Origin: UBA8958 sp964571695 | GTDB lineage: Bacteria; Desulfobacterota; Syntrophia; Syntrophales; UBA8958 | NCBI GenBank assembly: GCA_964571695.1 | Contig: CAZNDG010000001.1 | Coordinates: 62,001-126,000 of the forward strand | Direction of reading: 5' to 3' | DNA length: 64,000 bases | In this document: in pieces, positions 16,643 through 25,161 of the stretch | How positions within the stretch are numbered: position 1 is the first letter of the stretch | How the letters are laid out: each line of letters begins with the position of its first letter | Program-made: the position numbers and the translations under genes | Notes under the pieces: generated by a model | The model's database searches: none | What the model saw: only the letters and a program-made list of their open reading frames with translations | Told to the model about the DNA's origin: nothing

Positions 16643-18124
16643 TCAAATTGTCTTCAGAAAGCAATCGACCACCTGAGCGTCGAATTGGGAACCACGGTTT
16701 TTGATCAGTTGCTCGATCGCCCATTCCTTGCTCTGGGCCTTCCGGTAGGGGCGGTCATTCAAGATGGCGTCATAGGTATCCGCTACGGCGATGATGCGGG
16801 CCGCCATGGGGATTTCTTCCCCTTGCAGACCGATGGGGTATCCTTTGCCGTCCCACCGTTCATGATGATGACGGATCGTATTGCGCTCCTCATCAAAAAG
16901 GGCTATGGATTGGAGTATCCGTTCACCTATATCGGCGTGGGTCTTGATGATCCTATATTCTTCATCGGTGAGTCTGCCGTTTTTCAGGAGCACCGAATCA
17001 GGGATGGCAATCTTGCCCACATCGTGCAATGCCGCCGCTATCTTCAGGGATTCTATTTCCGAATGGGAGCAACCCATGCAGGTGGCGGTATCGATGGCAT
17101 ATGCCGTAACCCTGAGGCTGTGTTCTTCCGTATAATGATCCCGCAGTTGAATGGAAGCGACAAGAGATTTGAAGGTATCGAGGACATTTGCATAAAGGCT
17201 CTCATAGAGGACCTTGTTTTCCAGATTTAAAGACGCACGCTTGGTTAGGCTGGTCAAGTAATGCAGATCTTTCCTTGTAAATACACCGCGGTTTTTCTTT
17301 TTTCGGATGCTAAGCACCCCGAACGCCTTCCCTCTGATCAAGAGGGGAGTGCAGATAAGGGACGGGGAAATGTCGGGGTGATCCTCAGAATGGATCATTA
17401 GGGCCTCGTTCTTACTGATCACCTGGTGGAAGAAAGGCAGCAACGATTCATGACCACCACCATTCCCGGATCGTTCCCCGAAGGTTTTCGATACCCGTTC
17501 ATGGAATTCCCCATTCTCGCCGTCATGGATCATGATCCGGCAGGCATCACCCTCGACAACCCGAATCGCCAGATCCACCATTTTATTGAATATCTGTTCG
17601 TTCTCCCCATCCAGGTTTTCCAGGGAGTCGTAGATGTAGCTCTGTACGGACAGATCATGAGTTTGCTCCGTCACCTTGCCGTCCTGGCGGGTATCGGAAC
17701 CCTTCTTTGCCCCAGCCAATGATTGTTCCCGCAGGTAGATTTGTACTTTATAGAGCAAATCACTGATGTTGAAGGGTTTCTTGATGAAATCCACGGCGCC
17801 CTTTTTTATGGCGGACACGGTCAGGTCCGTGGCCGGCTGACCGGTAATCATGATTACCGACGTATCCGGATTGGTCTCCTTCAAATGCCGGAGCAGGTCC
17901 ATGCCATCCATGCAGGGCATCATGACGTCGCTTATCACCAGATCATGAATTTCATTTTGCATGATTTTCAGGGCGTCGCGGCCATTATCGGCCTCGCTGA
18001 CCCATTGATAACCCGATTGATGCAGGGCATCGACAATCATCTGGCGGGTCGAGCTGTAATCATCCACGACCAGGATCTTTTTGTCGAAGGGATTGTCGTG
18101 TTTTAAAGTCAGGGCCTGAACCAT
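16643..18124 (-). CDS. Response regulator with REC, GAF-like and HD-GYP domains
   Basis: 493 residues, soluble. The receiver domain (15-135) has the acidic pair DD (21-22), phosphoacceptor Asp66 in LVISDVMMP, and Lys in IKKPF. Residues 165-305 form a GAF-like sensor. The HD-GYP domain (315-493) has HDVGK (367-371) and HHERWDGKGYPIGL, so it should hydrolyse c-di-GMP when activated. It ends 107 bp before the transglycosylase start and begins 10 bp after the small flagellar protein at 18135-18350, probably one operon under a sigma-28-like promoter. A link between phosphorelay and c-di-GMP control of motility is likely. Confidence 0.92.
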   Translation of the reverse strand: MVQALTLKHDNPFDKKILVVDDYSSTRQMIVDALHQSGYQWVSEADNGRDALKIMQNEIHDLVISDVMMPCMDGMDLLRHLKETNPDTSVIMITGQPATDLTVSAIKKGAVDFIKKPFNISDLLYKVQIYLREQSLAGAKKGSDTRQDGKVTEQTHDLSVQSYIYDSLENLDGENEQIFNKMVDLAIRVVEGDACRIMIHDGENGEFHERVSKTFGERSGNGGGHESLLPFFHQVISKNEALMIHSEDHPDISPSLICTPLLIRGKAFGVLSIRKKKNRGVFTRKDLHYLTSLTKRASLNLENKVLYESLYANVLDTFKSLVASIQLRDHYTEEHSLRVTAYAIDTATCMGCSHSEIESLKIAAALHDVGKIAIPDSVLLKNGRLTDEEYRIIKTHADIGERILQSIALFDEERNTIRHHHERWDGKGYPIGLQGEEIPMAARIIAVADTYDAILNDRPYRKAQSKEWAIEQLIKNRGSQFDAQVVDCFLKTI

Positions 18125-18134
18125 GATGGATCTT

Positions 18135-18350
18135 TCATTTCCAGGAGGTGTCTTTCTTGATCACATCCAGGAGACTATAAGATATCTTTGAGAATACTTG
18201 TGATTTATCCGCCTCGTTTCCGGAAAGAGTCACGGTGTCGGCATATCGGTCCCGTGGCGATCCCCCTTGGATGTCCGGACGATGGCGCGTCTTGAATTGC
18301 TTGGTGTAAGCCTTCAGTACGCTGTCCACCTGATGGGCTGATATGGTCAT
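18135..18350 (-). CDS. Small flagellar-associated protein, FlgM/DVU0524-like
   Basis: 71 residues beginning MTISAHQVDSVLKAYTKQ. The layout (short helix with HQV..VLKAY, a charged linker, then DTVTLSGNEADK and a final helix) resembles the FlgM-associated DVU0524 family of deltaproteobacteria and, loosely, anti-sigma-28 proteins. The true flgM of this window is at 46207, so this is a paralogue-like accessory. GGGAGGAAGTGG directly upstream selects the ATG at 18350 over an upstream ATG at 18395. First gene before the REC-GAF-HD-GYP regulator. Confidence 0.65.
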   Translation of the reverse strand: MTISAHQVDSVLKAYTKQFKTRHRPDIQGGSPRDRYADTVTLSGNEADKSQVFSKISYSLLDVIKKDTSWK

Positions 18351-18395
18351 GCTCCACTTCCTCCCTGAAGCGTTTGAGATTTCGATTCGTCTCAT

Positions 18396-18423
18396 TCATC
18401 GGAATATAGATTAAAAAACTTGA
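18396..18423 (-). promoter_or_regulatory. Sigma-28-type promoter for the FlgM-like / HD-GYP operon
   Basis: Minus strand: TCAAGTTT (18416-18423), 12-bp spacer, TCCGATGA (18396-18403). Matches the sigma-28 pattern at most positions and has the same spacer as other sites here. The predicted start is about 18389, 39 nt before the ATG at 18350. Confidence 0.45.
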
Positions 18424-18453
18424 GAGTTATTTTGGGCAAATTATTTTTTTATT

Positions 18454-18469
18454 TGGCACGATAAATGCT
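18454..18469 (+). promoter_or_regulatory. Sigma-54 promoter for the TPR protein
   Basis: TGGCACGATAAATGCT matches the -24 TGGCAC and -12 (T)TGC elements at the required spacing. About 48 bp before the ATG at 18517. Sigma-54 promoters need an enhancer-binding activator such as FlrC or FleQ; none is encoded in the window. Confidence 0.7.
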
Positions 18470-18516
18470 AATCAATAATTTCATAGACCATTCCTTATGA
18501 TAGAGGTGAAAAGCCT

Positions 18517-19287
18517 ATGTCCCACGCCATCAAACGTGAGAATACCGCAATCATCCTGAAAAAGATTGATGAATGTCGCCTGCATTTAAAGAAGGAGAAC
18601 ATCTATTCCTGCCTGCTCTGTTTCCAGGCGGTTTTGCAGATGACCTTGAAGACCAAGATGCTTCCCGGAGATGAGAGGGAAATAATGAAGGCAATCAATG
18701 AGTTCCAACAACATCTTTCCTCATCTCCTGCTTTCGGCGCCTATTACGGCCCCGTTTCCTTTCATGACAATGCGGTCAGTACTTCTCTGGACTTCGTGGA
18801 ACAACTCATCCTCATCAATGAAGAAGAGCTAAGGCAAAAGATGGGACCGCTCGACAATAAAGTCCCTGGGGCGGCGCCGGCTCAGGAGGGACCGGCCGCC
18901 GCGGCACCGCCCGACAACAGTGATCGCCAGCGGGAAGACCGGGTCAGGAAGGCCGGCTTGCTACTGGATCAGGGGGAATACGGCATGGCCAAGGAACTTC
19001 TCAGTGATGACGAGGAATCGACATCCATGCTACTCCAAATCGCCAACAATCTCGGCATCCAATACCGCAAGGCCGGCCAGTTCGACCGTGCCGTCGCGGA
19101 ATTCCGCAAGGCCCTGGCCCTTTATCCCGATGACGAGGGCCTATATTACAATATCGCCCGGGTATATGTGGAACGGAAGGAATGGTCGGCCGCGGAGGGA
19201 GCCATCCAACAGGGCATGGCCATAAATCCCCAGTTCCAGGAGGGAAAGAATCTTTTGAAATACATCAGATCCAATATACGGAATTGA
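18517..19287 (+). CDS. TPR-containing protein in motility region
   Basis: 256 residues. The N-terminal 115 residues are helical and of unknown fold. A low-complexity Ala/Pro linker follows (near residues 112-130), and the C-terminal half holds about three TPR-type repeats (AGLLLDQGEYGMAKELL, NNLGIQYRKAGQFDRAVAEF and YYNIARVYVERKEWSAAEGA). TPRs bind other proteins. A sigma-54 promoter upstream and its place between flagellar regulators and the glycan island make a role in flagellar assembly or modification likely, but no enzymatic motif is seen. GAGGTG upstream of the ATG supports the start. Confidence 0.75.
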   Translation: MSHAIKRENTAIILKKIDECRLHLKKENIYSCLLCFQAVLQMTLKTKMLPGDEREIMKAINEFQQHLSSSPAFGAYYGPVSFHDNAVSTSLDFVEQLILINEEELRQKMGPLDNKVPGAAPAQEGPAAAAPPDNSDRQREDRVRKAGLLLDQGEYGMAKELLSDDEESTSMLLQIANNLGIQYRKAGQFDRAVAEFRKALALYPDDEGLYYNIARVYVERKEWSAAEGAIQQGMAINPQFQEGKNLLKYIRSNIRN

Positions 19288-19328
19288 GCACGCTGACGAG
19301 ATATGCTGATTCTATTCATTTATGAAGA

Positions 19329-19495
19329 GAGAGCTTTGCATCACTGCGGAAAAATGGTTCGCAAGCGGCGAATCAAATGTTTTTCGCCGTTGCGTGATTG
19401 AACTTAACGCTTGGTAATGAATAAGGTTTATACGTTACCCATTCAGAGGCGAAAAAGATTTCTGAGCCGCGGCGAAGCCATTTTTCAAAGGTCTC
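19329..19495 (+). repeat. 167-bp leader repeat, copy 1
   Basis: Nearly identical to 21383-21549, without insertions or deletions; the few mismatches lie in the left half and the right 80 bp are identical. It sits just upstream of the glycosyltransferase gene at 19546. It can fold into a hairpin with GGCGAA/TTCGCC around TCAAATG and a second one with GGTAA/TTACC enclosing AATAAG/TTTAT. A reading frame from ATG 19417 runs in frame into the glycosyltransferase in this copy. Confidence 0.85.
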
Positions 19496-19545
19496 GAAGA
19501 AAATATGCCGGCCGGGAACTGACGGATCGGAACTTCAGGAGTAAA

Positions 19546-21309
19546 ATGCTCATCGTCAACGCCGTCGCCATGCTCACCAGAAAATCCGGAGACTATATCT
19601 ACCGGGTGGAACAGCCGTCAATCGCCATGGGAAACACCGGAAAAGCGACGGTCATAACGGCAAGCACCATCTCCCCTTGGTTTGAAAGTCTCTGCCTGGC
19701 CGCGGACATCCTCATCGTCCACCTCCTGAGCGAGCACGATCTGTTGCCGATTCTCGTCGAAAGGAAGAGCCGCCGCCTGCCCGTAATATATGAATTGTCA
19801 GACAATATCGTCGCTCCCCATACCGGTGTAGGCATCAAGGGATGGTTTTCCGATCCCTTAAACCTTGCCCTGTCCTTCCAGTACCTCCGCATGGCCGATG
19901 CCGTCCAGGTAACCGGACCCGGTCTGGAGGAGCGGTTCAAATTCGGCAATCCCCGGACAATCATTTTTGCCAATCAGATAGATTCCATGGGAAGCCTTGC
20001 CCGGCCGGACAGCCGACGCATCACCATAGGGTGGGCCGGATCCACCGGACACCTCCGGGATGTGGAAAGCACCATCGCCATCGTCGGCCAGGTGATGCGG
20101 CGGCATCTCAATGTCGATTTCGCCCTCATGGCCGATAAAGAAATTTATCGTCTGTGGGCCGCCGCTTTGCCCGCCGGCCGCATTCGCTACACGCCTCCCG
20201 GGACGCTGGCCGCCTATCTCGATTTTCTGCAAACGATCGACATAGGTCTGGCGCCCTTGCTGGACAATCCCTACAACCACTGCCGGTCGGACGTGAAATT
20301 TCTGGAATACGCCTCCCGGGGAGTGGTTCCGGTCTTGAGCCACATCACCCCCTATCTCGATTCCGCGCAACCGGGAGAAACGGCATTCCTGTATCGATCG
20401 CCCCAGGAACTCGGCCCACTGCTGACGCGGCTCATCGCCGACGCCGGTTTGCGTGATCGGATTCGCAGGGCCGCCTACGCCTATGTCAACGAGCATCGCC
20501 GCGAGGAACGTCACGCCGACGAGCGTTTGACATTCTATGAAGGTCTCCTGGATATATATGCCCGCCCCGGGGATATGCCACCGGATTTGCCCCGGCAGCG
20601 CCGGGGAAGCGGAACTGGATATTTTGAGCTTACACCTTCCCGAGCGGAGACGCATCTTTTGCAGGGAATTGTAAAAGATGCGGAAGGATTTCTAATGGAT
20701 GCCCGCATGGAGTACAAGCAGGCCGCCGCGGAAAACCCCCGTTACTATCTGCCCTGGTTCTGGCTGGGTTACTCTTCCCTGCGCCACGGTGACACCGATG
20801 CCTGTCAATGGCTTGACGAGGCCATCAAACGCAACCCCAACGCCCTTAGGGCACGCCTCCTGAAGGCTAAATGCCGTCAGGACCAGGAGCCGGCGCAGGC
20901 GCTCGATGATCTCTTCGCCATGACGAAACGATGGCCGGACTATGCCCCGGCGGCGCTAACGATGGGTGAACTGTTGGAAAGACATTCTGTTCACGACGAG
21001 GCGCTGCACTGGTACAATCATGCCTTGGATATCAATCCCTTTTGCAGTCCCGCGGCTCTGGGCATGGGTCGGATTTATGAACGTCAAGGCGACAACCACC
21101 AGGCCGGAAGAGGATTCGGCGCCGCCGCCGACCTTGCCCCTCCCTGGGCGGAAGCTCAATATTTCATGGCCCGGTGGTGCCTATCCCAAAATGATCTCGA
21201 TATGGCGGCCGAATATTGCCGCCGGACCATCCTCGCCGATGCCGGCCATTCCGAGATCGGAGCCGTCATAAAGGAAATAGAAAAGCGGGGGACGGTCATA
21301 AGTGAATAA
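19546..21309 (+). CDS. Glycosyltransferase (GT4-like) with C-terminal TPR repeats
   Basis: About 587 residues. The first 360 residues resemble a GT-B glycosyltransferase: ITIGWAGSTGHLRD at the domain junction, then the nucleotide-sugar half DIGLAPLLDNPYNHCRSDVK with FLEYASRGVVPVLS. The last 170 residues are TPR-like repeats (DARMEYKQAAAENPRYYLPW, DEALHWYNHALDINPF), as in enzymes that grip protein acceptors. The ATG at 19546 has CAGGAG four bases upstream. The frame is open upstream to 19417, but that extension is encoded by the 167-bp repeat and is probably not part of the enzyme. The donor sugar is unknown. First gene of the glycan island. Confidence 0.82.
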   Translation: MLIVNAVAMLTRKSGDYIYRVEQPSIAMGNTGKATVITASTISPWFESLCLAADILIVHLLSEHDLLPILVERKSRRLPVIYELSDNIVAPHTGVGIKGWFSDPLNLALSFQYLRMADAVQVTGPGLEERFKFGNPRTIIFANQIDSMGSLARPDSRRITIGWAGSTGHLRDVESTIAIVGQVMRRHLNVDFALMADKEIYRLWAAALPAGRIRYTPPGTLAAYLDFLQTIDIGLAPLLDNPYNHCRSDVKFLEYASRGVVPVLSHITPYLDSAQPGETAFLYRSPQELGPLLTRLIADAGLRDRIRRAAYAYVNEHRREERHADERLTFYEGLLDIYARPGDMPPDLPRQRRGSGTGYFELTPSRAETHLLQGIVKDAEGFLMDARMEYKQAAAENPRYYLPWFWLGYSSLRHGDTDACQWLDEAIKRNPNALRARLLKAKCRQDQEPAQALDDLFAMTKRWPDYAPAALTMGELLERHSVHDEALHWYNHALDINPFCSPAALGMGRIYERQGDNHQAGRGFGAAADLAPPWAEAQYFMARWCLSQNDLDMAAEYCRRTILADAGHSEIGAVIKEIEKRGTVISE

Positions 21310-21382
21310 ACAGGCATATTACTTGCAGAAAGATTTTGTGACATTGGTCCATAATCGGAAGATGCGGGATCCCGTTCAAGGC

Positions 21383-21549
21383 GAGAGCTTTGCAGAACTG
21401 TGGATAAATGGTTCGCAAGCGGCGAATCAAATGTTTTTCGCCATTGCGTAATTGAACTTAACGCTTGGTAATGAATAAGGTTTATACGTTACCCATTCAG
21501 AGGCGAAAAAGATTTCTGAGCCGCGGCGAAGCCATTTTTCAAAGGTCTC
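21383..21549 (+). repeat. 167-bp leader repeat, copy 2
   Basis: Second copy of the element at 19329-19495, exactly 2054 bp downstream, directly ahead of the TPR-sulfotransferase-GT2 gene. The homology starts and stops abruptly (left edge GAGAGCTTTGCA, right edge AAGGTCTC). The flanking sequences differ, so this is a discrete unit and not part of a longer duplication. Confidence 0.85.
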
Positions 21550-21602
21550 AAGGCATGTGCGCGGGAGGAAATTATCAACGACGACGGAAGAATAACATAT
21601 GA
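21471..21602 (+). CDS. Possible leader peptide encoded by repeat copy 2
   Basis: 43 codons starting MNKVYTLPIQRRKRFLSRGE and stopping in ATGA, which overlaps the start codon of the next gene by three bases; such overlap is typical of translational coupling. The first 26 codons are identical to the frame in copy 1. The peptide is strongly basic. There is no good ribosome-binding site before its ATG, so it may be a non-coding coincidence within a structured leader. Confidence 0.28.
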   Translation: MNKVYTLPIQRRKRFLSRGEAIFQRSQGMCAGGNYQRRRKNNI

Positions 21603-23947
21603 CGTCCACGGAAGCGATCATGGCCCGGGCGGAGGAACTTTACGCCACCGGCAGGAGCGAGGAAGCCAAGGAATGTTTCCTCACGGTCCTTGCCGATGAG
21701 CCATGCCATAAGGAAGCCCTGAACAACCTCGGCGTGATCTGCCATGAAGAGGGCAATACCGGGAAGGCCACGGAATACTTTCTCCAGGCCCTTTCTGCGG
21801 ATCCTTACGATCGGGACGCGCTGCTTAATCTTGCCGACACGCTTCAATCGATCGGGCAACTCCCGGCGATTTCCTCGCTGATAAAGAAACAGGTTCAGAA
21901 GGACCCCCGGGACAAGGAACTCCGAGAGGTCCTCGACAAGACATATCTTCTCTCACGCCGGGGGACGGAGGCGGACAAGGCCCTTTTCCCGGAAACGGGG
22001 GAATCTTTTTTTATCCTTTCCACCGGAAACTGCGGTACGGCCACCCTGGCGGAAGTGCTCCGCACGGCAAACAATGCCCGGATTTATCATCGTCCGGACA
22101 GCCTCCTGGAGGAGAACATCCCGGCCTGCTACCAGGGCAAAAGCGACCGGCGCCGGGTATTTTACGAAAGCCGCCGCAAGCTCATGGAGGCAACCTGGCG
22201 CGAGGGATTGATTTACGGAGAGACCACTCCGGCGACCGCTTTTTTCTGTGACCTCATTGCCCGGGACCTAAACCGGGCCAAATTCGTCATTCTGGTCAGG
22301 AACCCCCTTTCTTTCGTCTGTTCTTCCCTGCATCGCAATTTCTATCAGGGCCATCGCGAAGACAAACTGCGCCTGCGCCCGGCGCCGGAAGACCGGGATT
22401 ATCCGGAATGGAGAAAATTGACGCAAACGGAAAAGATCTGCCGGTTATGGACGGAGACATATCAGGGCATAACGCAGGGATGCGAATCCGTTGACCCTGG
22501 CAGAGTGATGACCCTGCATCTAAAAGACCTCGCCGCCGGCACGAAAACCATCGAGAAGCTCTTCGCCTTTCTGGGGCTCAAAGGTTTCCGGGCGGACGCG
22601 ACCGCCACGATTCTGCGAACGAGGCTCAATGCCGGCAGTTACGGTCGATTTCCCGAGAGCGACGATTGGTCCGGTGAGATGCGCCGCCGGATACTCCGGC
22701 TTTGCGGTCCCGTGGCCGAAAAATTGGGCTGCCGTCAGGAAGAAAGAGACAATCCCTATCCAGCCGGTCCAGTCGCCGTCCATGGCCCGACACCGGCGCC
22801 GCTGCCGGCGGCCGCCAAACGCCCGCCCCGGGTTACCATCGGCCTCCTGATTTACAGCGGCGGCGCTATGCTGTCCCAGTCCCTGGAATCCATCTTGAGC
22901 CAGGATTGCGGTGATTTTGAATTGATCGTCTCCGACCACGGATGCGATCCTTTTGTCGAAGAGGTTGGCAGGCATTATGAACGGCTCGACGGGCGAATAA
23001 GATACATCAACAGCGGGGACCGTCAGGAATATCTGGGCATCAACAATTTCGCCCGGATGATCGAGTTGTCCGAATCCCCCTATTTCATGTGGGCCTCCTA
23101 CGACGACCGGATAGAAAAGGGATTTGTACGCCGCTGCCTGGAAACGATCGAAAAGGATGAAACCATTGCCCTGGTTTATCCCCACTCCCGGGTCTATAAT
23201 GAACAGGGTGAGCTTGTCGGTCCCGGCAACGACGTTTTAAAGGCCGATGGCGACGATCCCGCCGACCGCTTCCTGCATGTCATCTGGGAGCTGAACATGT
23301 GCAATGCCTTCTACGGCCTCTTCCGGAGGCAAATGATGCGAAAAGCCCGGTCGTTGCGCATGAATGCCTACGCCCACGACAACCTGTTTCTCGCCGAGAT
23401 CGCGCTGATGGGCAGGATTATTCAGATCGAAGATGTCCTGTTTATCCGTCACCTTACGAGAAATTACGATTTGAGCCTCGCGGAGCATCATGCCGACGTC
23501 ATCGGCGCCCTGGATCCTTCCTATCTCGAAGCCGGCATCACCCTCCCATTCTGCCGTCTGACCTACTCCCACTGCGAGTTGGTCAACCATTCCCGGCTGC
23601 CCATGGAGCGGAAAGAGTTTCTTACCGCCGAGATCCGCCGCTGTTTCCGCCAGCGCTGGGCCGGTCAGTTGGAATACGAACTGAGCCGCCTGATTCAGCT
23701 CATCAGAAATCAAGTGTATTTCCTGACCTGGGACGGAAGGACCTACCAGCCCGATGTGCACAGGCAATCCCATCAGCTTTTTCATTTCCATTTCACCGAT
23801 TTGCTCAAAACCGTTTCCGAAGCCATGTTCCTCTTTCCCGAACACGAAGGCCTTCAGGAAGCATTCCATCTGTTGCTCCAGGAGCGGGGTCTCGCTCCCG
23901 CCCAATCCGCAAGCCATCTGTCACCACTTAAGGAGGCGGCAATATGA
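21599..23947 (+). CDS. TPR - sulfotransferase-like - GT2 glycosyltransferase fusion
   Basis: 782 residues with three modules. Residues 5-115 are TPRs (NNLGVICHEEGNTGKATEYF). Residues 135-385 resemble a sulfotransferase: FILSTGNCGTATLAEVL (139-154) is the PAPS 5'-phosphosulfate loop with the usual Ser/Lys changed, and FVILVRNPLSFVCSSLH (229-245) is the 3'-phosphate site. Residues 411-640 are a GT2 domain (TIGLLIYSGGAMLSQSLESI, with acidic YDD at 501-503). It could sulfate and glycosylate the same acceptor, or the middle domain may be non-catalytic. Its ATG overlaps the leader frame in copy 2 of the repeat, and its stop overlaps the next start (ATGA). Confidence 0.8.
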   Translation: MTSTEAIMARAEELYATGRSEEAKECFLTVLADEPCHKEALNNLGVICHEEGNTGKATEYFLQALSADPYDRDALLNLADTLQSIGQLPAISSLIKKQVQKDPRDKELREVLDKTYLLSRRGTEADKALFPETGESFFILSTGNCGTATLAEVLRTANNARIYHRPDSLLEENIPACYQGKSDRRRVFYESRRKLMEATWREGLIYGETTPATAFFCDLIARDLNRAKFVILVRNPLSFVCSSLHRNFYQGHREDKLRLRPAPEDRDYPEWRKLTQTEKICRLWTETYQGITQGCESVDPGRVMTLHLKDLAAGTKTIEKLFAFLGLKGFRADATATILRTRLNAGSYGRFPESDDWSGEMRRRILRLCGPVAEKLGCRQEERDNPYPAGPVAVHGPTPAPLPAAAKRPPRVTIGLLIYSGGAMLSQSLESILSQDCGDFELIVSDHGCDPFVEEVGRHYERLDGRIRYINSGDRQEYLGINNFARMIELSESPYFMWASYDDRIEKGFVRRCLETIEKDETIALVYPHSRVYNEQGELVGPGNDVLKADGDDPADRFLHVIWELNMCNAFYGLFRRQMMRKARSLRMNAYAHDNLFLAEIALMGRIIQIEDVLFIRHLTRNYDLSLAEHHADVIGALDPSYLEAGITLPFCRLTYSHCELVNHSRLPMERKEFLTAEIRRCFRQRWAGQLEYELSRLIQLIRNQVYFLTWDGRTYQPDVHRQSHQLFHFHFTDLLKTVSEAMFLFPEHEGLQEAFHLLLQERGLAPAQSASHLSPLKEAAI

Positions 23948-25161
23948 ATCCCTGTCTGATCTGCTCCCAGGAAGTCGAACCTTTCATCTCTTTCGGAAGG
24001 ATGCCCATCGCCAACGGCTTTTTGTCCGCCGGTGATTTTCCCGACGAGTATTTTTTCGATTTGCAGGCCGGCTTCTGCGACCGCTGCCAGATGGTGCAGC
24101 TCACCGAGCTCGTGGATCGCGAACGGATGTTCCACGACAACTATCCTTTCTATTCCTCCACCTCGACACGGATGGCCGTACATTTCCAATCCTTCGCCCA
24201 GGAGGTCCTTTCCCGGCGCATCGGCGGCGGCAATCCTTTCGTGGTGGAAATCGGCAGCAATGACGGCATCATGCTCCAACATTTCGCCCAGGCGGGAATC
24301 CGTCACCTGGGCATCGAGCCGTCGGCAAACGTTGCCGCCGCCGCCCAGGCCAAGGGCATCCGTACCATCCGCCGTTTCTTTGATGCCGAACTGGCCGGGG
24401 AAATCGTGGCGGAGCACGGCCAGGCCGACGCCTTTCTCGGCGCCAACGTCATGTGCCACATCCCCTATCTGCATTCCGTACTCGAAGGAATAGAAATCCT
24501 TTTGAAACCGGATGGATACGTAATCTTCGAGGACCCCTATCTGGCCGATATCGTCACCAAGACCGCCTACGATCAGATCTACGACGAGCATGCCTTCTAT
24601 TTTTCCCTCGCCTCGATTCAGTATCTGTTTTCCCGGCACGGCATGGAAGTAGTGGATGTACAGCCCCAGGACGTTCATGGCGGTTCCATGCGTTACATCA
24701 TCGCCCGCCGCGGCGCCCGTCCCGTTGCCATGGCGGTCGGTTCCCTGGCGGAGAAGGAGAAAACCCAGGGTTTGGACCGGCGGGCCACCTTCGCCGATTT
24801 CCGTGGCCGGGTGGAAAGGTCCCGGGAAGAACTCCTCTTCCTGCTCCGCCGTATCCAAAAGGAAGGGAAAAGCGTCGCCGGTTACGCGGCGACTTCCAAG
24901 AGTACCACGGTTCTGAACTATTGCGGCATAACTCCGGATCTGCTTCCCTATATCAGCGACACCACCCCTCTGAAGCATGGCAAGTTCAGCCCCGGGATGC
25001 ACATCCCCATCCGTCCCTACACGGAGTTCAAGGGCCGCTTTCCCGATTATGCCCTGCTCTTTGGCTGGAACCATGCCGAGGAAATCATGGCCAAAGAGGA
25101 GGCCTTCGTGGCCGGAGGCGGCAAATGGATCCTTTATGTTCCGGAGGTACATGTTAAGTGA
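23944..25161 (+). CDS. Sugar C-methyltransferase (NovU/TylC3-type, zinc-binding)
   Basis: 405 residues in the three-part layout of deoxysugar C-3 methyltransferases: an N-terminal zinc-binding part (Cys at 4 and 7 in CLIC, and CDRCQMVQL near 45), a central SAM domain with VVEIGSNDGIMLQHF as motif I and GIEPSANVAAAA, and a C-terminal half with VAGYAATSKSTTVLNYCGI and the ISDTTPLKHGKFSPGMHIPI stretch. These enzymes methylate an NDP-4-keto-sugar. It is translationally coupled to both neighbours (ATGA before, GTGA after). It fits synthesis of a branched or methylated NDP-sugar with the epimerases downstream. Confidence 0.88.
   Translation: MNPCLICSQEVEPFISFGRMPIANGFLSAGDFPDEYFFDLQAGFCDRCQMVQLTELVDRERMFHDNYPFYSSTSTRMAVHFQSFAQEVLSRRIGGGNPFVVEIGSNDGIMLQHFAQAGIRHLGIEPSANVAAAAQAKGIRTIRRFFDAELAGEIVAEHGQADAFLGANVMCHIPYLHSVLEGIEILLKPDGYVIFEDPYLADIVTKTAYDQIYDEHAFYFSLASIQYLFSRHGMEVVDVQPQDVHGGSMRYIIARRGARPVAMAVGSLAEKEKTQGLDRRATFADFRGRVERSREELLFLLRRIQKEGKSVAGYAATSKSTTVLNYCGITPDLLPYISDTTPLKHGKFSPGMHIPIRPYTEFKGRFPDYALLFGWNHAEEIMAKEEAFVAGGGKWILYVPEVHVK

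Noticed and set aside
19417..19545. N-terminal extension of the glycosyltransferase from ATG 19417
   Set aside because: It is encoded by the 167-bp repeat, has no ribosome-binding site, and a much better start with AGGAG lies at 19546.
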